From Deltaproteobacteria bacterium (GTDB taxonomy: Bacteria; Desulfobacterota; DAOWNY01), in the NCBI GenBank assembly GCA_030642325.1, contig DAOWNY010000104.1, forward strand, positions 1-6,695: a stretch of 6,695 nt of DNA, written 5' to 3'. The notes beneath the pieces are model-generated. The model made no database searches and was not told where the DNA came from. It worked only from the letters and a program-made list of their open reading frames with translations. Positions 6,584 through 6,695 of the stretch are shown in pieces. A program made the position numbers and the translations under genes. The first letter of the stretch is position 1, and each line of letters opens with the position of its first letter.

Positions 6584-6695
6584 CTAAGTTAAGCGATTAG
6601 CTGTCAGCAATCAGCGTTTAGCTTTGAAAAACTGAGATATTACGCAAGCTTGAAATAAACACCCAATGGATGAAAGCTTGTAATAGCAAAACATC
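6584..6695 (+). repeat. Dispersed repeat, copy 2 (may continue past window)
   Basis: This is the direct copy of 3319-3430 described above; the match runs to base 6694, one base before the window edge. Here the outer stem is the better one, ATTAC..AAGCTT (6639-6651) with AAGCTTGTAAT (6674-6684), while the inner CACCC/GGATG stem has one C-A mismatch. The ~110 bases between the proA terminator and this copy are AT-rich, with a 10-base palindrome AAACATGTTT (6500-6509) and a doubled GATTCC (about 6516-6527); I see no gene there. Confidence 0.8.

Overview
The window carries ordinary central-metabolism and proline-biosynthesis genes, all on the + strand. The two intergenic regions are rich in hairpins and repeats. 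The gene content suggests an anaerobic or facultative Gram-negative bacterium of moderate GC (roughly mid-40s percent by eye). Pgi resembles the Escherichia coli type, and the aldolase resembles the ~330-residue class II type known from spirochaetes and anaerobes. Desulfobacterota (Deltaproteobacteria) is my best guess, from this mix and from the AGCT-rich dispersed intergenic repeats, but the sequence does not settle it.

Layout. At 1-443 lies the 3' third of an acetate kinase gene (ackA), cut by the window edge. It is followed by pgi (542-2155, GTG start) and a class II fructose-bisphosphate aldolase gene (2173-3168). Gaps are 98 and 17 bases and each downstream gene has a clear Shine-Dalgarno sequence, so ackA-pgi-fba is plausibly one transcription unit. 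From 3169 to 4021 there is no convincing gene. The region holds a 12-base palindrome just after fba, copy 1 of a dispersed repeat, an AGCT-type simple run, two long imperfect hairpins, a smaller hairpin and candidate promoters. Then come proB (4022-5155) and proA (5166-6431), 10 bases apart. A likely intrinsic terminator follows proA. Copy 2 of the dispersed repeat runs to the window end in the same orientation, so the proBA segment is bracketed by direct repeats about 3.27 kb apart.

How the genes work together. Pgi interconverts glucose-6-P and fructose-6-P, aldolase interconverts fructose-1,6-bisP and the triose phosphates, and AckA converts acetyl-P plus ADP to acetate plus ATP (or the reverse). 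The first cluster therefore joins upper glycolysis/gluconeogenesis to acetate metabolism. ProB and ProA carry out the first two steps from glutamate toward proline; proC is not in the window.

I found no new gene system. The points worth a second look are the dispersed repeat with its nested hairpin, the long hairpins upstream of proB, a possible trace of a REP-associated transposase start inside that region, and a Glu-to-Gln change in a normally conserved Pgi signature.
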